A stretch of 64,000 nt of DNA from Nitrosopumilus sp. (GTDB taxonomy: Archaea > Thermoproteota > Nitrososphaeria > Nitrososphaerales > Nitrosopumilaceae). The stretch's first letter is position 1; each line of letters starts with the position of its first letter. Below are positions 35,041-43,036 of the stretch, piece after piece. Both the position numbers and the translations under genes were made by a program. The notes under the pieces are model-generated. The model was not told where the DNA came from and ran no database searches. It worked only from the letters and a program-made list of their open reading frames with translations. The stretch spans positions 318,204-382,203 of the forward strand of contig NZ_JAILWC010000001.1 of NCBI RefSeq assembly GCF_025699125.1. The letters are read 5' to 3'.

Positions 35041-37037
35041 AAACTATGCTTTTGATAATTGTTGGAATTATAGTTTCAATTAGCATTGTTTCAATTCTAA
35101 TGAATGCAGATCAAGCATTTGCATTTTGTGATGCACATTCTGAACCTTGTTTTCAAAGAATTAAAACATATGATAAAATTGATGAACATTTTGTAAGAAA
35201 TTACATTTTTGATTATGCTGATGATGTTTTTGTCCATTATGATTGGCCAAACAAATCAGTTAATGTGGCAAATAACTTTGATGGGTTTCCTGCAGTTTAT
35301 TGTTTTGAAATAATTGCTGATGGTGAGCCACATTTTCTCATGACCAATTGGATAGATCACAAAAGCATTTCTAACATAGTGGATATGTATGTGCCAGAAT
35401 TGTGTGAACAATCACTCAACCCAATTAATTCTGAAAACAGACCTGATTCTTTGTATGTAAACAAGTCTATGAACACTCTGACTCCTGAACCTGATATGTT
35501 GATGCTTTCCACTCCTCCTCTGCACCCTGACGATCTGAAAAGTTGTCTACTTGGAGATTTTGATGATAAAAATTACAAATGGTGTAACAATTACAAAGAG
35601 AAGATAAAATTACTGCCTCCACTAAAGCAATTCAAGTCCGGAGTTCCAATTGATGATATACAATGTAAAGACAATCTGCATCTTATTCAGAAACATGACG
35701 GTGCTCTTGCATGTGTAAAACCAAAATCAATAAACGCTCTTGTTTTTAGAGGGTGGACTGATGATAAATTCCGAACTCTGCCAATAATCGACTTTCAAAA
35801 CCCAGATAGGATTTTTCGTGAGGTTGGGTATTTGGGGCTGATGATGCTTCTTCCACACATAGAAAACCAGACTGTAGCAATATCGCTTGAAGGTAAACCA
35901 AACATGGTTTTACCGATTATTCAATATTATGAGATAGAAATTTTATCAGAAAAAACCAATACAAACGAATCTTTTTCAAGCGTTTTTGGAAAAATTACCA
36001 AACCCCACCTTCAAAAATTCTTTGAGGAAAATCCGATGAATCTTTTTGTCAAACGTGGGGTGCTATTGACATCATTGGGGGGATATCACGATAATACGGG
36101 AACCAATGGACCATTCAACCAATTTCTTACCGACAAAGAGTCTCAGATAATTGGGGATGCTTTGAATTATTATGAAAACAAGAGAACAAATGGAGAGAAC
36201 GTACACTTTAATGATTTTGTCAAATGGCCAACCGGCAAAATCAATGAGTCATTTCTTCAAAAATCAAAACTTCTGGATATTGCAAGTATAGAAGACAATC
36301 GCATTACATTGAATCCAACAGACACATGTGCACATATATCACTTAGACTACTTTCTGCAGACAATCTAGAGCAATACCAGTCCAGAGATAAAGAGATTCG
36401 ATTTTTTGAAATTACCAAAACTGATTTGGAAAAGTTACCTGTTTTAGATGAATTAATTCAGGCAACCCATCATCTGGAATTTACAACAAATGATGATGCA
36501 CGTGCGGAAATGGGTTTACGAGAACTTGTAGACTATGAGTTTTTCATTATGGGAAAAGCAATTGACAAATATGATGATTCTCAAGATGACTATTTTGTCA
36601 AACTTGATGGTAATCTAGATGAGAAACTTGCAGATCCGAAACCACAGGGATTCTCAAATGAATTTTTATCTCCTCAGCTAGTCTATGATGACAATGCGTA
36701 TGTCCTAAGTCACACTTTTTTTTGGGTTGCAAATGAACATGAAACACAACACATGTCAGTTCATTTACAAGACAGTATAGACCACGATAAAAAATTCATT
36801 ACCATTACTGAAAAAGACATGGAATCAATTCCAAAGATAAAACAAGCTATAGAAAAAATTGGCACAGAGTTTGAAAGCATTGTTGCTTACAAGGGATTGC
36901 CTGAAAATCCTGACTGGAATGAATATCGAGAATGGTTTGGGCAAAAAAAGACTGAGCAATTTAATCTAGATGAAACCTATGTTCCTGGATTTGTGTACAA
37001 CAACGAGTATTATGATTTGGGGTTTCCTATTTGTTAG
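35037..37037 (+). CDS. Large secreted protein with Cys-Cys-RGW and repeated I-[DE]-L-P helix modules
   Basis: 666 residues. Signal peptide LLIIVGIIVSISIVSIL to about residue 30 (AFAFC). The Cys-Cys-RGW module is at 195-245 (IQCKDNLHLIQKHDG, CVKPKSINALVFRGW). The C-terminal half has two related segments, RLLSADNLEQYQ ... ITKTDLEKLPVLDELI and SVHLQDSID ... ITEKDMESIPKIKQAI. The next gene carries the same module, so it probably arose by partial duplication. No enzyme motif is recognised. Confidence 0.72.
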   Translation: MKTMLLIIVGIIVSISIVSILMNADQAFAFCDAHSEPCFQRIKTYDKIDEHFVRNYIFDYADDVFVHYDWPNKSVNVANNFDGFPAVYCFEIIADGEPHFLMTNWIDHKSISNIVDMYVPELCEQSLNPINSENRPDSLYVNKSMNTLTPEPDMLMLSTPPLHPDDLKSCLLGDFDDKNYKWCNNYKEKIKLLPPLKQFKSGVPIDDIQCKDNLHLIQKHDGALACVKPKSINALVFRGWTDDKFRTLPIIDFQNPDRIFREVGYLGLMMLLPHIENQTVAISLEGKPNMVLPIIQYYEIEILSEKTNTNESFSSVFGKITKPHLQKFFEENPMNLFVKRGVLLTSLGGYHDNTGTNGPFNQFLTDKESQIIGDALNYYENKRTNGENVHFNDFVKWPTGKINESFLQKSKLLDIASIEDNRITLNPTDTCAHISLRLLSADNLEQYQSRDKEIRFFEITKTDLEKLPVLDELIQATHHLEFTTNDDARAEMGLRELVDYEFFIMGKAIDKYDDSQDDYFVKLDGNLDEKLADPKPQGFSNEFLSPQLVYDDNAYVLSHTFFWVANEHETQHMSVHLQDSIDHDKKFITITEKDMESIPKIKQAIEKIGTEFESIVAYKGLPENPDWNEYREWFGQKKTEQFNLDETYVPGFVYNNEYYDLGFPIC

Positions 37038-37046
37038 GGATAGAAA

Positions 37047-37484
37047 ATGAAAACTAGACTATTGATAATTATTGCAATTGTTTTGATTATAATTCCTATT
37101 GGATTTTTTTACTATATCTCAATTAATGGATTTTCTACTTACCATGCTGGAATTTACGTACGATTACTCTCTGAACAACAGCTAGAAAGTTTTGCAATAT
37201 CTGAGCCAAAAACTATTACACAAGAAGAATTAATGCAGTTTCCACAAATCTCTACCATGATCAATCTATTATTAGAAGAAAAAGAAAACCCTCGGGGAAC
37301 TAGAAGTTTTTTTGTAAATTTTGATACCTATCGAATTTTTGACTCTCATGGTGAACTAAAAATAAAAAATCACATGTCTGATTCAGGAGCACGTAACTTA
37401 TATCAGGATTTCACACAAAGTTTTGAATCCAATGTTATTGTCTATGAAGGAAATTATTTCTCCATTAGTTCATGGATTGCCTGA
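37047..37484 (+). CDS. Membrane-anchored single-module paralogue of the preceding gene's C-terminus
   Basis: 145 residues starting at the junction (MKTRLLIIIAIVLIII). One TM anchor, then YVRLLSEQQLESF and ITQEELMQFPQISTMI, which align with RLLSADNLEQYQ and ITKTDLEKLPVLDELI in 35037-37037. It therefore looks like a one-module derivative placed directly after its parent. It ends on TGA shared by one base with an ATGAAAATTAG start that encodes only 20 codons (37484-37546). Confidence 0.7.
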   Translation: MKTRLLIIIAIVLIIIPIGFFYYISINGFSTYHAGIYVRLLSEQQLESFAISEPKTITQEELMQFPQISTMINLLLEEKENPRGTRSFFVNFDTYRIFDSHGELKIKNHMSDSGARNLYQDFTQSFESNVIVYEGNYFSISSWIA

Positions 37485-37516
37485 TGAAAATTAGAGTTCA
37501 AACCTGTATTGATTTA

Positions 37517-37567
37517 ATACAAAATATCAGAAGCACTTTTCAATGACCTAATAAGATTTCATACAGT
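37517..37567 (+). promoter_or_regulatory. Recurrent upstream element, copy C
   Basis: ATACAAAATATCAGAAG at 37517 and TTTTCAATGA at 37537 precede, after 12 bp, TTTCATACAGT directly before the ATG at 37568. Nearly the same block precedes 31020 and 57182, and all three genes begin MKYF or MRYF. It probably contains the promoter and 5' leader of this subfamily. Confidence 0.55.
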
Positions 37568-37957
37568 ATGAGGTATTTTGTAATTTTGATTCTGATTGTG
37601 GTAATTGCTATACTTTTATTACTAATAATCAACATGATTATTCCTGCATATTTGTATAGACAGTCAGACAAACTAGGTTTGATTTTGTATAATTGTACAC
37701 TTGGAATACATCGTTATGGCTCTTTGATGTTAATCACTTATGATAATGGGACGCATACAATTGATGAAAATTCATGTGCATGGATAAAAAATATCAATCA
37801 TAAACCGTCTTCTATGGAATATCAAGAAATTAATGGTATGTCTTGTGATGAACTTTTAGAAAGACACACTGCAGATAGGCCTTATCAAAATAAAGAAAAT
37901 AAAATATTTGCTGAATCAAAGATCTCAAATTGTAATTTTGTAGATGATTGGAGATAG
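37568..37957 (+). CDS. Membrane-anchored small protein with THYID-like module
   Basis: 129 residues. A long N-terminal TM (FVILILIVVIAILLLLIINM) begins with MRYF, as in the other genes behind the recurrent upstream element. The body contains YNCTLGIHRYG and YDNGTHTIDENSCAW, one THYID-C-W module, and then a tail with MSCDELLERH and SNCNF. It ends WR-stop, 3 bp before the next junction ATG. The N-x-T sequon implies an extracellular body. Confidence 0.7.
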   Translation: MRYFVILILIVVIAILLLLIINMIIPAYLYRQSDKLGLILYNCTLGIHRYGSLMLITYDNGTHTIDENSCAWIKNINHKPSSMEYQEINGMSCDELLERHTADRPYQNKENKIFAESKISNCNFVDDWR

Positions 37958-37960
37958 AAA

Positions 37961-38779
37961 ATGAAAACTAGACTTTTGATAATTGTTGCAGTATTTCTTG
38001 TACTGATTCCTTGGATTAAAGGATTGGATTTTGACATTAATAATAAAGTGATGGTAGATGGAATCACAGTTAGCAGTGTTACAGTTATGACATTAGCTAT
38101 TGTTTTTTCTCTAGTGTCATGGATTTTGTTTTCATGGGCATCAAAAAATATCCGAATTGCAGGAATTCCTCTAAGTGTTATTACTGCTGCCTCCCTAATG
38201 CTTCCATTTAGCCAAACTCTTGGCCCAATGGCTGCAATAATTGTAGGCCTAGTTGCAGGATTTGCATCTTTTATGATTCAAAAAAAGATGATTTGTCAAG
38301 CACAGAACAAATCTCTGATAATATCTGCAATTACTCTAACTCTTGCATATGTTACTTTGATCTTGGTGATTTTGGCAGTTTCAACAAATTCGATGAACCA
38401 AGGCATTGGTGACTGGACTGGTACTGCAGAAGGAATGGAAGAAACAGGATTTGGTAGTGTTATTAATGCACATATTGAATTTGTTTTCTTTCTAATCATA
38501 ATTCCGTCTTTGATAGTAACCATATTGATAATTCAAGGTAAAACGCTGAAAAGTAAGTTTTTGATTATTCTTGGCGCCGTATTAATGATTGAAGGATTAT
38601 TTGTGACTTTGTACTTGTCATTCGTTTTACTTTCGCCTACAGAACCACCGACGATGCGACCAATTGAAGGTATTGATCTTATTATTATTGTATACCGTCA
38701 CGCATTTTGGCTAAGTGGGATACTGGGATTTTTTATCACTCTTGTAGGAATCATTACATTTTGGAGAAAAACCAAATGA
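37961..38779 (+). CDS. Polytopic membrane protein of unknown function
   Basis: 272 residues starting at the junction, with about seven hydrophobic segments: residues 5-20, 40-60, 65-80, 85-105, 120-145, 165-190 and 195-215, with a last one near 240-265. It differs from the single-TM neighbours, although the leader is the same, which shows that the junction can be combined with unrelated bodies. It ends in FWRKTK-stop, overlapping the next start by 4 bp. No transporter signature recognised. Confidence 0.7.
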   Translation: MKTRLLIIVAVFLVLIPWIKGLDFDINNKVMVDGITVSSVTVMTLAIVFSLVSWILFSWASKNIRIAGIPLSVITAASLMLPFSQTLGPMAAIIVGLVAGFASFMIQKKMICQAQNKSLIISAITLTLAYVTLILVILAVSTNSMNQGIGDWTGTAEGMEETGFGSVINAHIEFVFFLIIIPSLIVTILIIQGKTLKSKFLIILGAVLMIEGLFVTLYLSFVLLSPTEPPTMRPIEGIDLIIIVYRHAFWLSGILGFFITLVGIITFWRKTK

Positions 38780-39030
38780 AAACCAGATACATTGCAATAG
38801 GTGCTGCAATCTCTCTTGTGTTAGGTATTGCAATTACCATTCAAAGCTTTGAGACGATTCCTTCTGAATACCCAGAAAACTTGCCTGAAGGAATGACTCC
38901 AATCACGCCTGAAGTCGGAAAGACGTCAACTCCTGTTGGAAATTACATGATTATTACAAGCATTCTTGTCTTGATTGGAACTGGAATTTACTTTTTGATG
39001 GGTTTTCTAAAACGGAGAATTAGAAAATGA
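38776..39030 (+). CDS. Small two-TM membrane protein
   Basis: 84 residues from the junction ATG at 38776 (ATGAAAACCAG). TM1 is IAIGAAISLVLGIAITIQSF and TM2 MIITSILVLIGTGIYFLMGF, with a short Pro-rich extracellular loop of about 35 residues between them (PEGMTPITPEVGKTSTP). The tail KRRIRK is positive and cytosolic. It overlaps its neighbours by 4 bp on both sides. Confidence 0.65.
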   Translation: MKTRYIAIGAAISLVLGIAITIQSFETIPSEYPENLPEGMTPITPEVGKTSTPVGNYMIITSILVLIGTGIYFLMGFLKRRIRK

Positions 39031-39725
39031 AAACTAGATTTTTAATAATTATTGGAATTTTATTGATGATTGCATTTTCCATTTTTTTCACGGTGTTTTA
39101 CACATTTGATAATAATAGTACATACAATGTTCTTGATGTAGAAGTTAATGTTGTTGGAATAAAATCGAACTATACAATTGGGGAGCCTGTTAGTTTTTCT
39201 GTTCATGTAAATTCTTTGGGAAATATTGTACCATGGCCCACTCTTAGAATATATCAAGATTATGTAGACATTAGTTCAAAGCCAGTTTATTCTAGAATGT
39301 ATATGACCCCAATTGAATCAGGTGATAAACAAAAATCATTAGAATGGAGAGATAGAACTTGGAATTTCCCTCTAGAATCTGATATTCCGATTAGATTTTC
39401 TAATAATGGAAACTATACTCTTCGTGTAGATGTTGATGCAAAAAAACATGTTTTGATTAATTTTCAAGTTGTAAATTCAACAAACAACTCTGAAATCATT
39501 GATGATGGTATCAATAACAAATGGAAAGAATATGATTCCTCTGTATCACAATGCCTTTCATTTTTCCATTGTGATGCTTCTGCGCAAAATTTTGAGCAAT
39601 GCATCAGCGGTAAAAAAGATGGAATTACTATTGAGCAATTATGTTCTGATTCTAAAGTTACAACAGATGCAGGGTGTACAACTATTGAATTCCCTGATGA
39701 TACAACAATAATTAGGTGTGGATAA
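39027..39725 (+). CDS. Membrane-anchored beta-sandwich protein
   Basis: 232 residues. Junction leader with TM (FLIIIGILLMIAFSIFFTVF), then an Ig-like extracellular domain: VVGIKSNYTIGEPVSFSVHV, NNGNYTLRVDVDAKKHV. This resembles domains in which a membrane-anchored sandwich senses or binds ligands. The C-terminal 60 residues have five cysteines (QCLSFFHCDAS, FEQCISG, QLCSDS, AGCTTIE), probably disulfide-linked. It is followed 2 bp later by a junction-started zinc microprotein. Confidence 0.7.
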   Translation: MKTRFLIIIGILLMIAFSIFFTVFYTFDNNSTYNVLDVEVNVVGIKSNYTIGEPVSFSVHVNSLGNIVPWPTLRIYQDYVDISSKPVYSRMYMTPIESGDKQKSLEWRDRTWNFPLESDIPIRFSNNGNYTLRVDVDAKKHVLINFQVVNSTNNSEIIDDGINNKWKEYDSSVSQCLSFFHCDASAQNFEQCISGKKDGITIEQLCSDSKVTTDAGCTTIEFPDDTTIIRCG

Positions 39726-39727
39726 AA

Positions 39728-39832
39728 ATGAAAACTAAATCGTTCAAATGTTTATTGGGATTTCATGACATGAAAAAAGGTCATTGCCAAAGATGTGATT
39801 TTACCGATTTTGGGCACTGGTCTAAATTTTGA
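39728..39832 (+). CDS. 34-residue zinc-binding microprotein started by a junction
   Basis: The ORF reads MKTKSFKCLLGFHDMKK then GHCQRCDFTDFGHW. C-x4-H and CxxC form a small zinc motif (C-LLGF-H ... C-QR-C) of the kind found in short zinc-knuckle proteins. There is no TM, unlike the other junction products, so the same start DNA has been joined to a cytosolic body. Confidence 0.5.
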   Translation: MKTKSFKCLLGFHDMKKGHCQRCDFTDFGHWSKF

Positions 39833-39853
39833 GAACTATCATGTATTTTCAAA

Positions 39854-40069
39854 ATGTCTGAACACATTATGGTAAAAGTAATAAAACAATATTCCTTCAA
39901 AGCATTAATGCTGTTGGAGTATCTTTCGTTCATTTTGTACATCATGTTATTTACACTGGTTCCATTTATTGCCGTGTTGGGAATTTCCCTTAGAATTATC
40001 AAGAAGAAAAAGCAGACCAGAGCATATAGAAAACCCCCAACAGAACTAGAAGAGATCATGGGATTTTAA
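39854..40069 (+). CDS. Small membrane protein, one or two TMs
   Basis: 71 residues. The hydrophobic stretch at about 18-48 (LLEYLSFILYIMLFTLVPFI, then AVLGISL) can form one long or two short TMs. Then comes a strongly basic end RIIKKKKQTRAYRKPP, probably cytosolic. No junction sequence is present at its start. Function unknown. Confidence 0.6.
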   Translation: MSEHIMVKVIKQYSFKALMLLEYLSFILYIMLFTLVPFIAVLGISLRIIKKKKQTRAYRKPPTELEEIMGF

Positions 40070-40142
40070 GATTAGAAATTCAAAACCATGCAGTTTTGAT
40101 ACCGAAAACAGTGTTTAAAACACAATATTTTTCAAACAGAAC

Positions 40143-40415
40143 ATGCTGAAAATTTTGGTAGGCGTATTGGTTTTTGTGTCACTATTTTTCATGCCAACTT
40201 CAATTTATGGACATCCAGAAATTAACTATACAAAATCATTCGTAAAATTTTCTGACGATACCCACATGCATCTTAAACAACCAGAAATTAAACGGCCAAC
40301 ACTAGGTGAGGAAGATTGTGACTGGTTAAACCAATGCATCATCATAACACTGACTGGAATAATTAGCATCACTATGATCATAGTAGTTGTGTTTGTGTAT
40401 AAAAAACCAGCATAG
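40143..40415 (+). CDS. Small exported protein with C-terminal TM
   Basis: 90 residues. Signal peptide ILVGVLVFVSLFFMPTSIYG, a short polar His-containing region (HPEINYTKSF, DDTHMHLKQ), a CDWLNQC pair and a C-terminal TM (IIITLTGIISITMIIVVVFV) ending in YKKPA. This is a type-I topology with a 35-residue extracellular part. The His/Cys content could bind metal; unproven. Confidence 0.6.
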   Translation: MLKILVGVLVFVSLFFMPTSIYGHPEINYTKSFVKFSDDTHMHLKQPEIKRPTLGEEDCDWLNQCIIITLTGIISITMIIVVVFVYKKPA

Positions 40416-40686
40416 TTTCATGTTCAGATCATCATGGATTTGTTCAATATGGTTTTCATTTTCTATTCCACACAAATGTATTCTATTTGTTCACCGCAGT
40501 ATGGAACTAAAATTATGATATTCATAAGTAATTCGAATCATTTGCAGATGCAAAATCTAAATTTAGTCGGGCCAAAATCTGACCCGACTGGAAGCGCTAT
40601 GGTCGGTTGTACACACTGATGAAAATGACTCCTTTCATCGCATCCTGAAATTATGAGGAATTTGTTTATAATATTCACTAATGATT
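40416..40686 (+). other. Non-coding gap with a GC-rich hairpin
   Basis: No convincing gene lies here. A 61-codon plus-strand frame (40434-40619) has no recognisable features. AGTCGGG at 40565-40571 pairs with CCCGACT at 40583-40589 (7-bp stem, 11-nt loop), which stands out in such AT-rich DNA. It is not followed by a T-run, so it may be part of a small RNA or of mRNA structure rather than a terminator. Confidence 0.35.
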
Positions 40687-40706
40687 CATCAGTGTGTGAT
40701 ATATAC
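40687..40706 (+). promoter_or_regulatory. CATCAGTGT + TATA promoter, copy 2
   Basis: CATCAGTGT at 40687-40695 is followed by GTGATATATAC. The ATG at 40727 is 40 bp after the first C, as at 33001/33041. The ATATATA box lies about 25 bp before the start codon, as expected for a leaderless archaeal promoter. Confidence 0.6.
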
Positions 40707-40726
40707 AAAAAATTAATTTTTTTCGT

Positions 40727-41995
40727 ATGGCGGTTGCAGGGTTTATAGTGTTAGCATCTGTTGCTTTGGTTTTTACCAATACTGCATATGCCCAAATTAC
40801 CGATGACCAAGTCACCTTGTCAGGAGATTTGCAGAACAATCCTGTAGCTCAGGATATTCTAGACAAAATTGAGAAAAGCAAGAAATGGATTGCAAAACTG
40901 CAAGAAAGAAATTTTGAGGCCTCTGAAAGACAGCGAGAACTAGAAGAGAAAAGGGCAGAAGTATTGGAACATCTGAATGCGGATTTGAAAAAATGGGAAG
41001 ATTTGTGGGGGTACTATACATTTGATAAAATGCTAGAGCGTGCACTAGAAGATAGCCCTGCAAAACATACTGATACCATTTATGATCATCCCCTGAAATT
41101 CACTGCATCAAAAATCAACGCAGGACGTGCTGCTTTGGCCCAAGTAATTCAAAACGGCGGAGGTCCTGAAGAGGCAAGAAACGCGTTTGCAAATGCTGCA
41201 AAGATTACTCAGGCAGAGATGGTAACTGCCAATGCTCTGTTTAATGTTCTAAATGGCAATGCATACTATAACCAACAGATTCTGTTTGAATCAGATGGCC
41301 AATTTAATCTGGATTTGTCTGGAGACCAGTTGCGCAAATACTATCTTGATTACAGAACAAATCCCGGCTATCTGTTGGCAAATCCAAAAGACACTACATC
41401 ATGGGAGGATTTGAGTGAAACCAATCCAAATACCGTATGCAGAGACGAATACATTCTGATATACAGAAATCATGCTGATGACTATGTCTGCGTAACTGAA
41501 TATACAGCCGAAATGTGGCAGCGTCATGGTATGGGGAATCCAGTAAACAAAGAGATATCATCAATTCCTGATGAACTGACTAGAATCCAACTGAATCATG
41601 ACAGGATTGCAGAAAAAGTCTCTGCCATAAATCTGAAAATCCAAAAAATTCATGACAATCATGAGATTCAAGTCCAAAACATGGAGAAAAAATACGACCA
41701 TATGTTTGTAGAAATGGAGCAAAAACAAAAAGACGAAGAGAAACTTGTCCTAAACAAACTAAACTCTGATGAAATAGATGCTGAAAACTTTAGTGTCCAA
41801 ATTACAGACATTCGTGCAAAATACAAGGCAGTTGAGAAAAACATGATCAAAGAGAAATTTCAGACTCTGGACATACTGGACAAATCCCTGAGAGAAAACC
41901 TAGATACTTTGATATCCAAATACGAGCATGATTCTGAAATCAAGATTGTCTGGAACGATGCGCAAGGCACCTATCGTGCAACAATGAATGTGTGA
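40727..41995 (+). CDS. Secreted coiled-coil protein with Cys-Cys module (paralogue of 33041)
   Basis: 422 residues. Signal peptide VAGFIVLASVALVFTNTAYA. It aligns along its length with 33041-34468: TLSGDLQNNPVAQDIL, LRKYYLDYRTNPGYLLANP and CRDEYILIYRNHADDYVC. It has only one Cys-Cys module where the paralogue has two, then a charged C-terminal coiled coil (about 285-410). The pair shares both promoter and architecture, so they are probably co-regulated surface components. It carries no junction leader. Confidence 0.78.
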   Translation: MAVAGFIVLASVALVFTNTAYAQITDDQVTLSGDLQNNPVAQDILDKIEKSKKWIAKLQERNFEASERQRELEEKRAEVLEHLNADLKKWEDLWGYYTFDKMLERALEDSPAKHTDTIYDHPLKFTASKINAGRAALAQVIQNGGGPEEARNAFANAAKITQAEMVTANALFNVLNGNAYYNQQILFESDGQFNLDLSGDQLRKYYLDYRTNPGYLLANPKDTTSWEDLSETNPNTVCRDEYILIYRNHADDYVCVTEYTAEMWQRHGMGNPVNKEISSIPDELTRIQLNHDRIAEKVSAINLKIQKIHDNHEIQVQNMEKKYDHMFVEMEQKQKDEEKLVLNKLNSDEIDAENFSVQITDIRAKYKAVEKNMIKEKFQTLDILDKSLRENLDTLISKYEHDSEIKIVWNDAQGTYRATMNV

Positions 41996-42036
41996 ATTCA
42001 TCTTTAGATTGCACATGCCATAAAAACAAAATCCCT

Positions 42037-42240
42037 TCACTCAATTCTGATGATGTCGAGTTCTTTTCCCCTGTTGGTTCTTGTGTTGCCTCTGGTCTTT
42101 GTATTGCAGCACGGGCATTTTACCATCCTGTCTTTGAAATAATAATCGCAGTTCCTGCAATAGCATCCGCCGTTCTGATAAACTAATTTCTTGTGAATCT
42201 GCTCGAATTCATTGCACTTGTTTTTGCATGATGCCATCAC
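42037..42240 (-). CDS. Zinc-ribbon microprotein (paralogue of 55432)
   Basis: 67 residues, cytosolic. GGCYCRNCDYYFKDR and KCPCCNTKTRGNTRTNR give two closely spaced CxC-x2-C / CxCC clusters that suit one or two zinc ions. The basic, Arg/Asn-rich end suggests nucleic-acid contact. The 66-residue protein at 55432-55632 shows the same order of motifs (GGCYCKICDYYFKKR). Both genes run opposite to the array. Confidence 0.7.
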   Translation of the reverse strand: MMASCKNKCNEFEQIHKKLVYQNGGCYCRNCDYYFKDRMVKCPCCNTKTRGNTRTNRGKELDIIRIE

Positions 42241-42276
42241 AGTTTTATTTTTAGGACTATCATATATTCATAAACA

Positions 42277-42297
42277 AAGAATTCATGAGTAATTCTT
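42277..42297. promoter_or_regulatory. Inverted repeat AAGAATT-(7)-AATTCTT
   Basis: A perfect 7-bp palindrome with a 7-bp spacer in the short divergent region between the zinc-ribbon gene and the gene at 42341. AATTCTT-(4)-AAGAATT, the same arms in the opposite order, occurs at 53777-53794 upstream of another minus-strand gene. It could be an operator, but such AT-rich palindromes also arise by chance. Confidence 0.3.
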
Positions 42298-42340
42298 AAA
42301 AGGGATAATTTTTGGTTTTTTTATAATGGGCGTGGTTGGG

Positions 42341-43036
42341 ATGAATTCTAAAATATTACTGGTTTCATCCTTGTCGGCCATCTCTTTTTTAGGCGTGTTT
42401 GTGTTTCTTTCTATCAATAATGATGATCTAATCAAGAATAACATGGATGATGGTGTTGTTGTAAATCTAGAATCCTATGCATATGAGGATGTATGTGGAT
42501 ATCCTGTAACTGATGAGATGAGATTGGATTTGATCTCTCGATCTTCTTGGAGCCATGACTCTTTTCCATATCTGAAAGGTCATCCGGGACATTTTACACA
42601 TGTTATTCTTTCACGAGATATTGAGGCGATTCCTGTATTACAATATCAGTTTGAGCTTGATTCTGGAAAACATGTCTCTTTTGAGATGGATGCTTGCAAT
42701 CTTGATAGTTCCAAAATAGGTCTGATAGAATATGGTCCAACTTATCTTAAACCCCAATCAGAATATGGTGATGCTTTTTTTAACACTATCTCAGTTCCTG
42801 GAAACCCAATGGTCCAATTCAGTACGATGCAACCTGTACTTGATGCTGAGAACTGCCAAAGAGTTGCCAAGTATTACACAACACTCCAAAGCCACACAAT
42901 GTTTACTCGTGAAAATGTAACATTTGATCCTATTTGGAAAGATCAAGTATTTCCATTAATGGATTACTGCAATGATGCAGGGGATTTCAAGATGGATATA
43001 ATCGATGAAAAACTAAAATGGAGTTTTGTGGTGTGA
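42341..43036 (+). CDS. Surface protein with CGYPVTDEMR and QVFPLMDYC modules
   Basis: 231 residues from MNSKILL (an in-frame ATG at 42326 would add five). N-terminal TM ILLVSSLSAISFLGVFVFL. CGYPVTDEMRLDLIS then leads through an alpha/beta domain, and the C-terminal module NCQRVAKYYTT ... WKDQVFPLMDYC completes it. The whole extracellular part is paralogous to residues about 310-490 of the next gene. The C-terminal module also closes the cupredoxin-like genes. It overlaps the next start by 1 bp. Confidence 0.72.
   Translation: MNSKILLVSSLSAISFLGVFVFLSINNDDLIKNNMDDGVVVNLESYAYEDVCGYPVTDEMRLDLISRSSWSHDSFPYLKGHPGHFTHVILSRDIEAIPVLQYQFELDSGKHVSFEMDACNLDSSKIGLIEYGPTYLKPQSEYGDAFFNTISVPGNPMVQFSTMQPVLDAENCQRVAKYYTTLQSHTMFTRENVTFDPIWKDQVFPLMDYCNDAGDFKMDIIDEKLKWSFVV

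Noticed and set aside
40434..40619. 61-codon plus-strand frame in the 40.4-40.7 kb gap
   Set aside because: No signal, motif or junction, and it spans the hairpin; treated as non-coding.
41992..42186. 64-codon plus-strand frame after the coiled-coil gene
   Set aside because: Antisense shadow of the zinc-ribbon microprotein at 42037-42240, which has a paralogue.
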